This document shows, piece after piece, positions 23,701-37,850 of a stretch of DNA of 64,000 nucleotides. The notes beneath the pieces are model-generated. The model did not search any database, had not been told where the DNA came from, and was given only the letters and a program-made list of their open reading frames with translations. Each line of letters opens with the position of its first letter. Position 1 is the first letter of the stretch. This DNA is from Hydractinia symbiolongicarpus (taxonomy: Eukaryota > Cnidaria > Hydrozoa > Anthoathecata > Hydractiniidae): NCBI RefSeq assembly GCF_029227915.1, contig NC_079880.1, positions 2,854,001-2,918,000 of the forward strand. Reading direction: 5' to 3'. A program made the translations under genes and the position numbers.

Positions 23701-26700
23701 ATACGGGCCGAGTCCGGGGTTTACGGGAAATGGCTGGTTTCGTTTGCCGGCGATTAAACTTCTTTTATTCAGCGTCTCATCAAGTATGAAAACATTTTTA
23801 AAAACTACAAGTCTCATGCGTTGTAGTTGTGAAAAAATAATTTGAAAAATCGTTCGGAAAATGAGTTTACTCCCTGGGTAATTTCTTTGTATACTTTTGA
23901 CTATACGGGCCGAGTCATGGGTTTACGGGAAATGGCGGGTTTTCGTTTGCCGGCGATTTAACTTCTTTTTTTCAGCGTCTCATCAAAAATGAAAACATTT
24001 TTAAAAACTATAAGTCTCATGGGTTTTAGTGGTGAAATAATAATTTAAAAAATCGTTCGGGAAATGAGTTTACATCCCGGGTACTTTCTTTACTATACGG
24101 ACCGAGTCCGGGATTTACGGGAAATCGCGGGATTTCGTTTGCCGGCGATTAAACCTCTTTCATTAAGCGTCTCATCAAATATGAAAACCTTTTTGAAAAC
24201 TACAAGTCTCATGCGTTTTAGTGGTGAAAAAATAATTTAAAAAATCGTTCGGAAAATGACTTTACTCCCTGGGTACTTTCTTTGTATACTTTGGACTATA
24301 CGGGCCGAGTCCGGGATTTACGGGAAATCGCAGATTTTCGTTTGAGTGCGAATAAACTTCTTTTATTCAGCGTCTCATCAAAAATGAAAACATTTTTGAA
24401 AACTACAAGTCTCATGCGTTGTAGTGGTGAAAAAATAATTTAAAAAATCGTTCGGAAAATGAGTTTACTCCCTGGGTACTTTCTTTGTATACTTTTGACT
24501 ATACGGGCCGAGTCCGGGGTTTACGGGAAATGGCGGGTTTTCGTTTGCCGGCGATTAAACTTCTTTTATTCAGCGTCTCATCAAAAATAAAAACATTTTT
24601 AAAAACTACAAGTCTCATGCGTTGTAGTTGTGAAAAAATAATTTAAAAAATCGTTCGGAAAATGAGTTTACTCCCTGGGTATTTTCTTTGTATACTTTTG
24701 ACTATATGGGCCGAGTCATGGGTTTACGGGAAATGGCGGGTTTTCGTTTGCCGGCGATTTAACTTCTTTTTTTCAGCGTCTCATAAAAAATGAAAACATT
24801 TTTAAAAACTATAAGTCTCATGGGTTTTAGTGGTGAAATAATAATTTAAAAAATCGTTCGGGAAATGCGTTTACATCCCGGGTACTTTCTTTACTATACG
24901 GGCCGAGTCCGGGATTTACGGGAAATCGCAGGTTTTCGTTTGCCGGCGATTAAACCTCTTTCATTAAGCGTCTCATCAAATATGAAAACATTTTTGAAAA
25001 CTACAAGTCTCATGCGTTTTAGTGGTGAAAAAATAATTTAAAAAATCGTTCGGAAAATGAGTTTACTCCCTGGGTACTTTCTTTGTATACTTTGGACTAT
25101 ACGGGCCGAGTCCGGGATTTACGGGAAATCGCGGATTTCGTTTGAGTGCGAATAAACTTCTTTTATTCAGCGTCTCATCAAAAATGAAAACATTTTTGAA
25201 AACTACAAGTCTCATGCGTTGTAGTGGTGAAAAAATAATTTAAAAAATCGTTCGGAAAATGAGTTTACTCCCTGGGTACTTTCTTTGCATACTTTTGACT
25301 ATACGGGCCGAGTCCGGGGTTTACGGGAAATGGCGGGTTTTCGTTTGCCGGCGATTAAACTTCTTTTTTTCAGCGTCTCATCAAAAATGAAAACATTTTT
25401 AAAAACTACAAGTCTCATGCGTTGTAGTTGTGAAAAAATAATTTAAAGAATCGTTCGGAAAATGAGTTTACTCCCTGGGTACTTTCTTTGTATACTTTTG
25501 ACTATACGGGCCGAGTCCGGGGTTTACGGGAAATGGCGGGTTTTCGTTTGCCGGCGATTAAACTTCTTTTATTCAGCGTCTCATCAAGTATGAAAACATT
25601 TTTAAAAACTACAAGTCTCATGCGTTGTAGTTGTGAAAAAATAATTTGAAAAATCGTTCGGAAAATGAGTTTACTCCCTGGGTAATTTCTTTGTATACTT
25701 TTGACTATACGGGCCGAGTCATGGGTTTACGGGAAATGGCGGGTTTTCGTTTGCCGGCGATTTAACTTCTTTTTTTCAGCGTCTCATCAAAAATGAAAAC
25801 ATTTTTAAAAACTATAAGTCTCATGGGTTTTAGTGGTGAAATAATAATTTAAAAAATCGTTCGGGAAATGAGTTTACATCCCGGGTACTTTCTTTACTAT
25901 ACGGGCCGAGTCCGGGATTTACGGGAAATCGCGGGATTTCGTTTGCCGGCGATTAAACCTCTTTCATTAAGCGTCTCGTCAAATATGAAAACCTTTTTGA
26001 AAACTACAAGTCTCATGCGTTTTAGTGGTGAAAAAATAATTTAAAAAATCGTGCGGAAAATGACTTTACTCCCTGGGTACTTTCTTTGTATACTTTGGAC
26101 TATACGGGCCGAGTCCGGGATTTACGGGAAATCGCGGATTTTCGTTTGAGTGCGAATAAACTTCTTTTATTCAGCGTCTCATCAAAAATGAAAACATTTT
26201 TGAAAACTACAAGTCTCATGCGTTGTAGTGGTGAAAAAATAATTTAAAAAATCGTTCGGAAAATGAGTTTACTCCCTGGGTACTTTCTTTGTATACTTTT
26301 GACTATACGGGCCGAGTCCGGGGTTTACGGGAAATGGCGGGTTTTCGTTTGCCGGCGATTAAACTTCTTTTATTCAGCGTCTCATCAAAAATAAAAACAT
26401 TTTTAAAAACTACAAGTCTCATGCGTTGTAGTTGTGAAAAAATAATTTAAAGAATCGTTCGGAAAATGAGTTTACTCCCTGGGTACTTTCTTTGTATACT
26501 TTTGACTATACGGGCCGAGTCCGGGGTTTACGGGAAATGGCGGGTTTTCGTTTGCCGGCGATTAAACTTCTTTTATTCAGCGTCTCATCAAGTATGAAAA
26601 CATTTTTAAAAACTACAAGTCTCATGCGTTGTAGTTGTGAAAAAATAATTTGAAAAATCGTTCGGAAAATGAGTTTACTCCCTGGGTAATTTCTTTGTAT

Positions 26701-27720
26701 ACTTTTGACTATACGGGCCGAGTCATGGGTTTACGGGAAATGGCGGGTTTTCGTTTGCCGGCGATTTAACTTCTTTTTTTCAGCGTCTCATCAAAAATGA
26801 AAACATTTTTAAAAACTATAAGTCTCATGGGTTTTAGTGGTGAAATAATAATTTAAAAAATCGTTCGGGAAATGAGTTTACATCCCGGGTACTTTCTTTA
26901 CTATACGGGCCGAGTCCGGGATTTACGGGAAATCGCGGGATTTCGTTTGCCGGCGATTAAACCTCTTTCATTAAGCGTCTCGTCAAATATGAAAACCTTT
27001 TTGAAAACTACAAGTCTCATGCGTTTTAGTGGTGAAAAAATAATTTAAAAAATCGTTCGGAAAATGACTTTACTCCCTGGGTACTTTCTTTGTATACTTT
27101 GGACTATACGGGCCGAGTCCGGGATTTACGGGAAATCGCGGATTTTCGTTTGAGTGCGAATAAACTTCTTTTATTCAGCGTCTCATCAAAAATGAAAACA
27201 TTTTTGAAAACTACAAGTCTCATGCGTTGTAGTGGTGAAAAAATAATTTAAAAAATCGTTCGGAAAATGAGTTTACTCCCTGGGTACTTTCTTTGTATAC
27301 TTTTGACTATACGGGCCGAGTCCGGGGTTTACGGGAAATGGCGGGTTTTCGTTTGCCGGCGATTAAACTTCTTTTATTCAGCGTCTCATCAAAAATAAAA
27401 ACATTTTTAAAAACTACAAGTCTCATGCGTTGTAGTTGTGAAAAAATAATTTAAAAAATCGTTCGGAAAATGAGTTTACTCCCTGGGTATTTTCTTTGTA
27501 TACTTTTGACTATATTGGCCGAGTCATGGGTTTACGGGAAATGGCGGGTTTTCGTTTGCCGGCGATTTAACTTCTTTTTTTCAGCGTCTCATAAAAAATG
27601 AAAACATTTTTAAAAACTATAAGTCTCATGGGTTTTAGTGGTGAAATAATAATTTAAAAAATCGTTCGGGAAATGCGTTTACATCCCGGGTACTTTCTTT
27701 ACTATACGGGCCGAGTCCGG
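20740..27720. repeat. About 1.8-kb HOR series, with 1.6- and 1.0-kb variants
   Basis: The landmark AACCTTTTTGAAAAC (private T-for-A change in the stem-loop arm) begins at 20,771, 22,384, 24,187, 25,991 and 26,995. The intervals are 1,613, 1,803, 1,804 and 1,004 bp, which correspond to 8, 9, 9 and 5 monomers after allowing for short monomers and single-base deletions. Other shared markers are AAAATGACTTTAC, TCAAGTATGAAAAC, TTTAAAGAATCG and ATTTGAAAAATCG. This is the most regular HOR run in the left arm. Confidence 0.88.
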
Positions 27721-28229
27721 GATTTACGGGAAATCGCAGGTTTTCGTTTGCCGGCGATTAAACTTCTTTTATTCAGCGTCTCATCAAAAATGAAAACATT
27801 TTTGAAAACTACAAGTCTCATGCGTTTTAGTGGTAAAAAAATAATTTAAAAAATCGTTCGGGAAATGAGTTTACTCACAGGGTACTTTCTTTGTATACAT
27901 TCGACTATACGGGCAAAGCCCGTGATTTACGGGAAATCGCGGTTTTCGTTTGCCGGCGATTAAACTTCTTTTATTCAGCGTCTCATCAAAAATGAAAACA
28001 TTTTTAAAAACTACAAGTCTCATGCGTTGTAGTTGTGAAAAAATAATTTAAAAAATCGTTCGGGAAATGAGTTTACATCCCGGGTACTTTCTTTACTATA
28101 CGGGCCGAGTCCGGGATTTACGGGAAATCGCAGGTTTTCGTTTGCCGGCGATTAAACTTCTTTTATTCAGCGTCTCATCAAAAATGAAAACATTTTTGAA
28201 AACTACAAGTCTCATGCGTTGTAGTAGTG

Positions 28230-31200
28230 AAAAAATAATTTAAAAAATCGTTCGAAAAATGAGTTTACTCCCTGGGTAATTTCTTTGTATACTTTTGACT
28301 ATACGGGCCGAGTCCGGGGTTTACGGGAAATGGCGGGTTTTCGTTTGCCGGCGATTAAACTTCTTTTATTCAGGGTCTCATCAAAAATGAAAACATTTTT
28401 AAAAACTATAAGTCTCATGGGTTTTAGTATTGAAATAATAATTTAAAAAATCGTTCGGGAAATGAGTTTACATCCCGGGTACTTTCTTTACTATACGGGC
28501 CGAGTCCGGGATTTACAGAAATCGCAGGTTTTCGTTTGCCGGCGATTAAACTTCTTTTATTCAGCGTCTCATCAAAAATGAAAACATTTTTGAAAACCAC
28601 AAGTCTCATGCGTTTTAGTGGTGAAAAAATAATTTAAAAAATCGTTCGGGAAATGAGTTTACTTCCTGGGTACTTTCTTTGTATACTTTTGACAATACGG
28701 GCCGAGTCCGGGATTTACGGGAAATCGCAGGTTTTCGTTTGCCGGCGAATAAACTTCTTTTATTCAGCGTCTCATCAAAAATGAAAACATTTTTAAAAAC
28801 TACAAGTCTCATGCGTTTTAGTGGTGAAAAAATAATTTAAAAAATCGTTCGGAAAATGAGTTTACTCCCTGGGTAATTTCTTTGTATACTTTTGACTATA
28901 CAGGCCGAGTCCGGGGTTTACGGGAAATGGCGGGTTTTCGTTTGCCGGCGATTAAACTTCTTTTATTCAGCGTCTCATCAGAAATGAAAACATTTTTAAA
29001 AATTATAAGTCTCATGGGTTTTAGTGGTGAAATAATAATTTAAAAAATCGTTCGGGAAATGAGTTTACATCCCGGGTACTTTCTTTAATATACGGGCCGA
29101 GTCCGGGATTTACGGAAATCGCAGGTTTTCGTTTGCCGGCGATTAAACTTCTTTTATTCAGCGTCTCATCAAAAATGAAAACATTTTTGAAAACCACAAG
29201 TCTCATGCGTTTTAGTGGTGAAAAAATAATTTAAAAAATCGTTCGGGAAATGAGTTTACTTCCTGGGTACTTTCTTTACTATACGGGCCGAGTCCGGGAT
29301 TTACGGGAAATCGCAGGTTTTCGTTTGCCGGCGATTAAACTTCTTTTATTCAGCGTCTCATCAAAAATGAAAACATTTTTGAAAACTACAAGTCTCATGC
29401 GTTTTAGTGGTAAAAAAATAATTTAAAAAATCGTTCGGGAAATGAGTTTACTCACAGGGTACTTTCTTTGTATACATTCGACTATACGGGCAAAGCCCGT
29501 GATTTACGGGAAATCGCGGGTTTTCGTTTGCCGGCGATTAAACTTCTTTTATTCAGCGTCTCATCAAAAATGAAAACATTTTTAAAAACTACAAGTCTCA
29601 TGCGTTGTAGTTGTGAAAAAATAATTTAAAAAATCGTTCGGGAAATGAGTTTACATCCCGGGTACTTTCTTTACTATACGGGCCGAGTCCGGGATTTACG
29701 GAAATCGCAGGTTTTCGTTTGCCGGCGATTAAACTTCTTTTATTCAGCGTCTCATCAAAAATGAAAACATTTTTGAAAACTACAAGTCTCATGCGTTGTA
29801 GTAGTGAAAAAATAATTTAAAAAATCGTTCGAAAAATGAGTTTACTCCCTGGGTAATTTCTTTGTATACTTTTGACTATACGGGCCGAGTCCGGGGTTTA
29901 CGGGAAATGGCGGGTTTTCGTTTGCCGGCGATTAAACTTCTTTTATTCAGGGTCTCATCAAAAATGAAAACATTTTTAAAAACTATAAGTCTCATGGGTT
30001 TTAGTATTGAAATAATAATTTAAAAAATCGTTCGGGAAATGAGTTTACATCCCGGGTACTTTCTTTACTATACGGGCCGAGTCCGGGATTTACAGAAATC
30101 GCAGGTTTTCGTTTGCCAGCGATTAAACTTCTTTTATTCAGCGTCTCATCAAAAATGAAAACATTTTTGAAAACCACAAGTCTCATGCGTTTTAGTGGTG
30201 AAAAAATAATTTAAAAAATCGTTCGGGAAATGAGTTTACTTCCTGGGTACTTTCTTTGTATACTTTTGACAATACGGGCGAGTCCGGGATTTACGGGAAA
30301 TCGCAGGTTTTCGTTTGCCGGCGAATAAACTTCTTTTATTCAGCGTCTCATCAAAAATGAAAACATTTTTAAAAACTACAAGTCTCATGCGTTTTAGTGG
30401 TGAAAAAATAATTTAAAAAATCGTTCGGAAAATGAGTTTACTCCCTGGGTAATTTCTTTGTATACTTTTGACTATACAGGCCGAGTCCAGGGTTTACGGG
30501 AAATGGCGGGTTTTCGTTTGCCGGCGATTAAACTTCTTTTATTCAGCGTCTCATCAGAAATGAAAACATTTTTAAAAATTATAAGTCTCATGAGTTTTAG
30601 TGGTGAAATAATAATTTAAAAAATCGTTCGGGAAATGAGTTTACATCCCGGGTACTTTCTTTAATATACGGGCCGAGTCCGGGATTTACGGAAATCGCAG
30701 GTTTTCGTTTGCCGGCGATTAAACTTCTTTTATTCAGCGTCTCATCAAAAATGAAAACATTTTTAAAAACTACAAGTCTCATGGGCTTTAGTGGTGAAAT
30801 AATAATTTAAAAAATCGTTCGGGAAATGAGTTTACACCCTGGGTACTTTCTTTGTATACTTTTGACTATACGGGCCGAGTCCGGGATTTACGGGAAATCG
30901 CAGGTTTTCGTTTGCCGGCGATTAAACTTCTTTTATTCAGCGTCTCATCAAAAATGAAAACATTTTTGAAAACTACAAGTCTCATGCGTTTTAGTGGTGA
31001 AAAAATAATTTAAAAAATCGTTCGGGAAATGAGTTTCTCCCTGGGTACTTTCCTTGTATACTTTTGACTATGCGGGCCGAGTCCGGGGTTTACGGGAAAT
31101 GGCGGGTTTTCGTTTGCCGGCGATTAAACTTCTTTTATTCAGCGTCTCATCAGAAATGAAAACATTTTTAAAAATTATAAGTCTCATGGGTTTTAGTGGT

Positions 31201-33400
31201 GAAATAATAATTTAAAAAATCGTTCGGGAAATGAGTTTACATCCCGGGTACTTTCTTTAATATACGGGCCGAGTCCGGGATTTACGGAAATCGCAGGTTT
31301 TCGTTTGCCGGCGATTAAACTTCTTTTATTCAGCGTCTCATCAAAAATGAAAACATTTTTGAAAACCACAAGTCTCATGCGTTTTAGTGGTGAAAAAATA
31401 ATTTAAAAAATCGTTCGGGAAATGAGTTTACTTCCTGGGTACTTTCTTTGTATACTTTTGACAATACGGGCCGAGTCCGGGATTTACGGGAAATCGCAGG
31501 TTTTCGTTTGCCGGCGAATAAACTTCTTTTATTCAGCGTCTCATCAAAAATGAAAACATTTTTAAAAACTACAAGTCTCATGGGCTTTAGTGGTGAAATA
31601 ATAATTTAAAAAATCGTTCGGGAAATGAGTTTACACCCTGGGTACTTTCTTTGTATACTTTTGACTATACGGGCCGAGTCCGGGATTTACGGGAAATCGC
31701 AGGTTTTCGTTTGCCGGCGATTAAACTTCTTTTATTCAGCGTCTCATCAAAAATAAAAACATTTTTGAAAACTACAAGTCTCATGCGTTTTAGTGGTGAA
31801 AAAATAATTTAAAAAATCGTTCGGGAAATGAGTTTCTCCCTGGGTACTTTCCTTGTATACTTTTGACTATGCGGGCCGAGTCCGGGGTTTACGGGAAATG
31901 GCGGGTTTTCGTTTGCCGGCGATTAAACTTCTTTTATACAGCGTCTCATCAAAAAGGAAAACATTTTTGAAAATTATAAGTCTCATGGGTTTTAGTGGTG
32001 AAATAATAATTTAAAAAATCGTTCGGGAAATGAGTTTACATCCCGGGTACTTTCTTTACTATACGGGCCGAGTCCGGGATTTACGGAAATCGCAGGTTTT
32101 CGTTTGCCGGCGATTAAACTTCTTTTATTCAGCGTCTCATCAAAAATGAAAACATTTTTAAAAACTACAAGTCTCATGGGCTTTAGTGGTGAAATAATAA
32201 TTTAAAAAATCGTTCGGGAAATGAGTTTACACCCTGGGTACTTTCTTTGTATACTTTTGACTATACGGGCCGAGTCCGGGATTTACGGGAAATCGCAGGT
32301 TTTCGTTTGCCGGCGATTAAACTTCTTTTATTCAGCGTCTCATCAAAAATGAAAACATTTTTGAAAACTACAAGTCTCATGCGTTTTAGTGGTGAAAAAA
32401 TAATTTAAAAAATCGTTCGGGAAATGAGTTTCTCCCTGGGTACTTTCCTTGTATACTTTTGACTATGCGGGCCGAGTCCGGGGTTTACGGGAAATGTCGG
32501 GTTTTCGTTTGCCGGCGATTAAACTTCTTTTATACAGCGTCTCATCAAAAAGGAAAACATTTTTGAAAACTACAAGTCTCATGCGTTTTAGTGGTGAAAA
32601 AATATTTTAAAAAATCGTTCGGGAAATGAGTTTAATCCCTGGGTACTTTCTTTGTATACTTTTGATTAAACAGGCCTAGTCCAGGGTTTACGGGAAATGG
32701 CGGGTTTTCGTTTGCCGGCGATTAAACTTCTTTTATTCAGCGTCTCATCAAAAATAAAAACATTTTTAAAAACTACAAGTCTCATGGGCTTTAGTGGTGA
32801 AATAATAATTTAAAAAATCGTTCGGGAAATGAGTTTACCCCCTGGGTACTTTCTTTGTATACTTTTGACTATACGGGCCGAGTCCGGGATTTACGGGAAA
32901 TCGGAGGTTTTTGTTTGCCGGCGATTAAGCCTCTTTCATTCAGCGTCTCATCAAAAATGAAAACATTTTTGAAAACTACAAGTCTCATGCGTTTTAGTGG
33001 TGAAAAAATAATTTAAAAAATCGTTTGGGAAATGAGTTTACTCCATGGGTACTTTCTTTGTATACTTTTGACAATACGGGCCGAGTCCGGGATTTACGGG
33101 AAATCGCAGGTTTTCGTTTGCCGGCGATTAAACTTCTTTTATTCGGCGTCTAATCAAAAATGAAAACATTTTTAAAAACTACAAGTCTCATGCGTTTTAG
33201 TGGTGTAAAACAAAATTAAAAAATCGTTCGGGAAATGAGTTTACTCCCTAGGTACTTTCTTTGTATACATTCGACTATACGGGCCAAGCCCGGGATTTAC
33301 GGGAAATCGCGGGATTTCGTTTGCCGGCGATTAAACCTCTTTCATTAAGCGTCTCATCAAATATGAAAACATTTTTGAAAACTACAAGTCTCATGCGTTT
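28230..33400. repeat. Trimer-based HOR (596-597 bp) with expansions
   Basis: The short monomer of the GGTTTTAGT.TTGAAATAAT or GTGGTGAAATAAT type recurs at 28,424, 29,021, 29,598, 30,001, 30,597, 31,193 and 31,992. Several intervals are 596-597 bp, equal to 203+203+191 with or without a 1-bp loss; others are 403, 577 and 799 bp. The first units are displaced by 9,221 bp from copies at 19,203 and 19,800. The 20.7-27.7 kb HOR run therefore lies between two relatives of the same trimer block. Confidence 0.8.
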
Positions 33401-33814
33401 TAGTGGTGAAAAAATAATTTAAAAAATCGTTCGGGAAATGAGTTTACTTCCTGGGTACTTTCTTTGTATACTTTTGACAATACGGGCCGAGTCCGGGATT
33501 TACGGGAAATCGCAGGTTTTCGTTTGCCGGCGAATAAACTTCTTTTATTCAGCGTCTCATCAAAAATGAAAACATTTTTAAAAACTACAAGTCTCATGGG
33601 CTTTAGTGGTGAAATAATAATTTAAAAAATTGTTCGGGAAATGAGTTTACACCCTGGGTACTTTCTTTGTATACTTTTGACTATACGGGCCGAGTCCGGG
33701 ATTTACGGGAAATCGCAGGTTTTCGTTTGCCGGCGATTAAACTTCTTTTATTCAGCGTCTCATCAAAAATAAAAACATTTTTGAAAACTACAAGTCTCAT
33801 GCGTTTTAGTGGTG

Positions 33815-36800
33815 AAAAAATAATTTAAAAAATCGTTCGGGAAATGAGTTTCTCCCTGGGTACTTTCCTTGTATACTTTTGACTAAGCGGGCCGAGTCCG
33901 GGGTTTACGGGAAATGGCGGGTTTTCGTTTGCCGGCGATTAAACTTCTTTTATACAGCGTCTCATCAAAAAGGAAAACATTTTTGAAAATTATAAGTCTC
34001 ATGGGTTTTAGTGGTGAAATAATAATTTAAAAAATCGTTCGGGAAATGAGTTTACATCCCGGGTACTTTCTTTACTATACGGGCCGAGTCCGGGATTTAC
34101 GGAAATCGCAGGTTTTCGTTTGCCGGCGATTAAACTTCTTTTATTCAGCGTCTCATCAAAAATGAAAACATTTTTGAAAACCACAAGTCTCATGCGTTTT
34201 AGTGGTGAAAAAATAATTTAAAAAATCGTTTGGGAAATGAGTTTACTTCCTGGGTACTTTCTTTGTATACTTTTGACAATACGGGCCGAGTCCGGGATTT
34301 ACGGGAAATCGCAGGTTTTCGTTTGCCGGCGAATAAACTTCTTTTATTCAGCGTCTCATCAAAAATGAAAACATTTTTAAAAACTACAAGTCTCATGGGC
34401 TTTAGTGGTGAAATAATAATTTAAAAAATCGTTCGGGAAATGAGTTTACCCCCTGGGTACTTTCTTTAAATACTTTTGACTATACGGGCCGAGTCCGGGA
34501 TTTACGGGAAATCGGAGGTTTTTGTTTGCCAGCGATTAAGCCTCTTTCATTCAGCGTCTCATCAAAAATGAAAACATTTTTGAAAACTACAAGTCTCATG
34601 CGTTTTAGTGGTGAAAAAATAATTTAAAAAATCGTTCGGGAAATGAGTTTACTCCATGGGTACTTTCTTTGTATACTTTTGACAATACGGGCCGAGTCCG
34701 GGATTTACGGGAAATCGCAGGTTTTCGTTTGCCGGCGATTAAACTTCTTTTATTCGGCGTCTAATCAAAAATGAAAACATTTTTAAAAACTACAAGTCTC
34801 ATGCGTTTTAGTGGTGAAAAACAAAATTAAAAAATCGTTCGGGAAATGAGTTTACTCCCTAGGTACTTTCTTTGTATACATTCGACTATACGGGCCAAGC
34901 CCGGGATTTACGGGAAATCGCGGGATTTCGTTTGCCGGCGATTAAACCTCTTTCATTAAGCGTCTCATCAAATATGAAAACATTTTTGAAAACTACAAGT
35001 CTCATGCGTTTTAGTGGTGAAAAAATAATTTAAAAAATTGTTCGGAAAATGAGTTTACTCCCTGGGTACTTTCTTTGTATACTTTGGACTATACGGGCCG
35101 AGTCCGGGATTTACGGGAAATCGCGGATTTTCGTTTGAGTGCGAATAAACTTCTTTTATTCAGCGTCTCATCAAAAATGAAAAGATTTTTGAAAACTACA
35201 AGTCTCATGCGTTGTAGTGGTGAAAAAATAATTTAAAAAATCGTTCGGAAAATGAGTTTACTCCCTGGGTACTTTCTTTGCATACTTTTGACTATACGGG
35301 CCGAGTCCGGGGTTTACGGGAAATGGCGGGTTTTCGTTTGCCGGCGATTAAACTTCTTTTATTCAGCGTCTCATCAAAAATGAAAACATTTTTAAAAACT
35401 ACAAGTCTCATGCGTTGTAGTTGTGAAAAAATAATTTAAAGAATCGTTCGGAAAATGAGTTTACTCCCTGGGTACTTTCTTTGTATACTTTTGACTATAC
35501 GGGCCGAGTCCGGGGTTTACGGGAAATGGCGGGTTTTCGTTTGCCGGCGATTAAACTTCTTTTATTCAGCGTCTCATCAAGTATGAAAACATTTTTAAAA
35601 ACTACAAGTCTCATGCGTTGTAGTTGTGAAAAAATAATTTGAAAAATCGTTCGGAAAATGAGTTTACTCCCTGGGTAATTTCTTTGTATACTTTTGACTA
35701 TACGGGCCGAGTCATGGGTTTACGGGAAATGGCGGGTTTTCGTTTGCCGGCGATTTAACTTCTTTTTTTCAGCGTCTCATCAAAAATGAAAACATTTTTA
35801 AAAACTATAAGTCTCATGGGTTTTAGTGGTGAAAAAATAATTTAAAAAATCGTTCGGGAAATGAGTTTCTCCCTGGGTACTTTCCTTGTATACTTTTGAC
35901 TAAGCGGGCCGAGTCCGGGGTTTACGGGAAATGGCGGGTTTTCGTTTGCCGGCGATTAAACTTCTTTTATACAGCGTCTCATCAAAAAGGAAAACATTTT
36001 TGAAAATTATAAGTCTCATGGGTTTTAGTGGTGAAATAATAATTTAAAAAATCGTTCGGGAAATGAGTTTACATCCCGGGTACTTTCTTTACTATACGGG
36101 CCGAGTCCGGGATTTACGGAAATCGCAGGTTTTCGTTTGCCGGCGATTAAACTTCTTTTATTCAGCGTCTCATCAAAAATGAAAACATTTTTGAAAACCA
36201 CAAGTCTCATGCGTTTTAGTGGTGAAAAAATAATTTAAAAAATCGTTTGGGAAATGAGTTTACTTCCTGGGTACTTTCTTTGTATACTTTTGACAATACG
36301 GGCCGAGTCCGGGATTTACGGGAAATCGCAGGTTTTCGTTTGCCGGCGAATAAACTTCTTTTATTCAGCGTCTCATCAAAAATGAAAACATTTTTAAAAA
36401 CTACAAGTCTCATGGGCTTTAGTGGTGAAATAATAATTTAAAAAATCGTTCGGGAAATGAGTTTACCCCCTGGGTACTTTCTTTAAATACTTTTGACTAT
36501 ACGGGCCGAGTCCGGGATTTACGGGAAATCGGAGGTTTTTGTTTGCCAGCGATTAAGCCTCTTTCATTCAGCGTCTCATCAAAAATGAAAACATTTTTGA
36601 AAACTACAAGTCTCATGCGTTTTAGTGGTGAAAAAATAATTTAAAAAATCGTTCGGGAAATGAGTTTACTCCATGGGTACTTTCTTTGTATACTTTTGAC
36701 AATACGGGCCGAGTCCGGGATTTACGGGAAATCGCAGGTTTTCGTTTGCCGGCGATTAAACTTCTTTTATTCGGCGTCTAATCAAAAATGAAAACATTTT

Positions 36801-37850
36801 TAAAAACTACAAGTCTCATGCGTTTTAGTGGTGAAAAACAAAATTAAAAAATCGTTCGGGAAATGAGTTTACTCCCTAGGTACTTTCTTTGTATACATTC
36901 GACTATACGGGCCAAGCCCGGGATTTACGGGAAATCGCGGGATTTCGTTTGCCGGCGATTAAACCTCTTTCATTAAGCGTCTCATCAAATATGAAAACAT
37001 TTTTGAAAACTACAAGTCTCATGCGTTTTAGTGGTGAAAAAATAATTTAAAAAATTGTTCGGAAAATGAGTTTACTCCCTGGGTACTTTCTTTGTATACT
37101 TTGGACTATACGGGCCGAGTCCGGGATTTACGGGAAATCGCGGATTTTCGTTTGAGTGCGAATAAACTTCTTTTATTCAGCGTCTCATCAAAAATGAAAA
37201 GATTTTTGAAAACTACAAGTCTCATGCGTTGTAGTGGTGAAAAAATAATTTAAAAAATCGTTCGGAAAATGAGTTTACTCCCTGGGTACTTTCTTTGCAT
37301 ACTTTTGACTATACGGGCCGAGTCCGGGGTTTACGGGAAATGGCGGGTTTTCGTTTGCCGGCGATTAAACTTCTTTTATTCAGCGTCTCATCAAAAATGA
37401 AAACATTTTTAAAAACTACAAGTCTCATGCGTTGTAGTTGTGAAAAAATAATTTAAAGAATCGTTCGGAAAATGAGTTTACTCCCTGGGTACTTTCTTTG
37501 TATACTTTTGACTATACGGGCCGAGTCCGGGGTTTACGGGAAATGGCGGGTTTTCGTTTGCCGGCGATTAAACTTCTTTTATTCAGCGTCTCATCAAGTA
37601 TGAAAACATTTTTAAAAACTACAAGTCTCATGCGTTGTAGTTGTGAAAAAATAATTTGAAAAATCGTTCGGAAAATGAGTTTACTCCCTGGGTAATTTCT
37701 TTGTATACTTTTGACTATACGGGCCGAGTCATGGGTTTACGGGAAATGGCGGGTTTTCGTTTGCCGGCGATTTAACTTCTTTTTTTCAGCGTCTCATCAA
37801 AAATGAAAACATTTTTAAAAACTATAAGTCTCATGGGTTTTAGTGGTGAA
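33815..37850. repeat. Near-identical 2,017-bp tandem duplication
   Basis: The second unit starts near 35,831. Private variants of unit 1 reappear 2,017 bp later: GACTAAGCGGG (33,882 and 35,899 region), GGAGGTTTTTGTTTGCCAGCG, CTTTAAATACTTTTG, AAAAATTGTTCGG and AAAAGATTTTTG. I noticed no difference between the copies by eye except at the junctions. The unit corresponds to ten monomers including one short one. It is the youngest-looking large duplication in the window. Confidence 0.88.
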
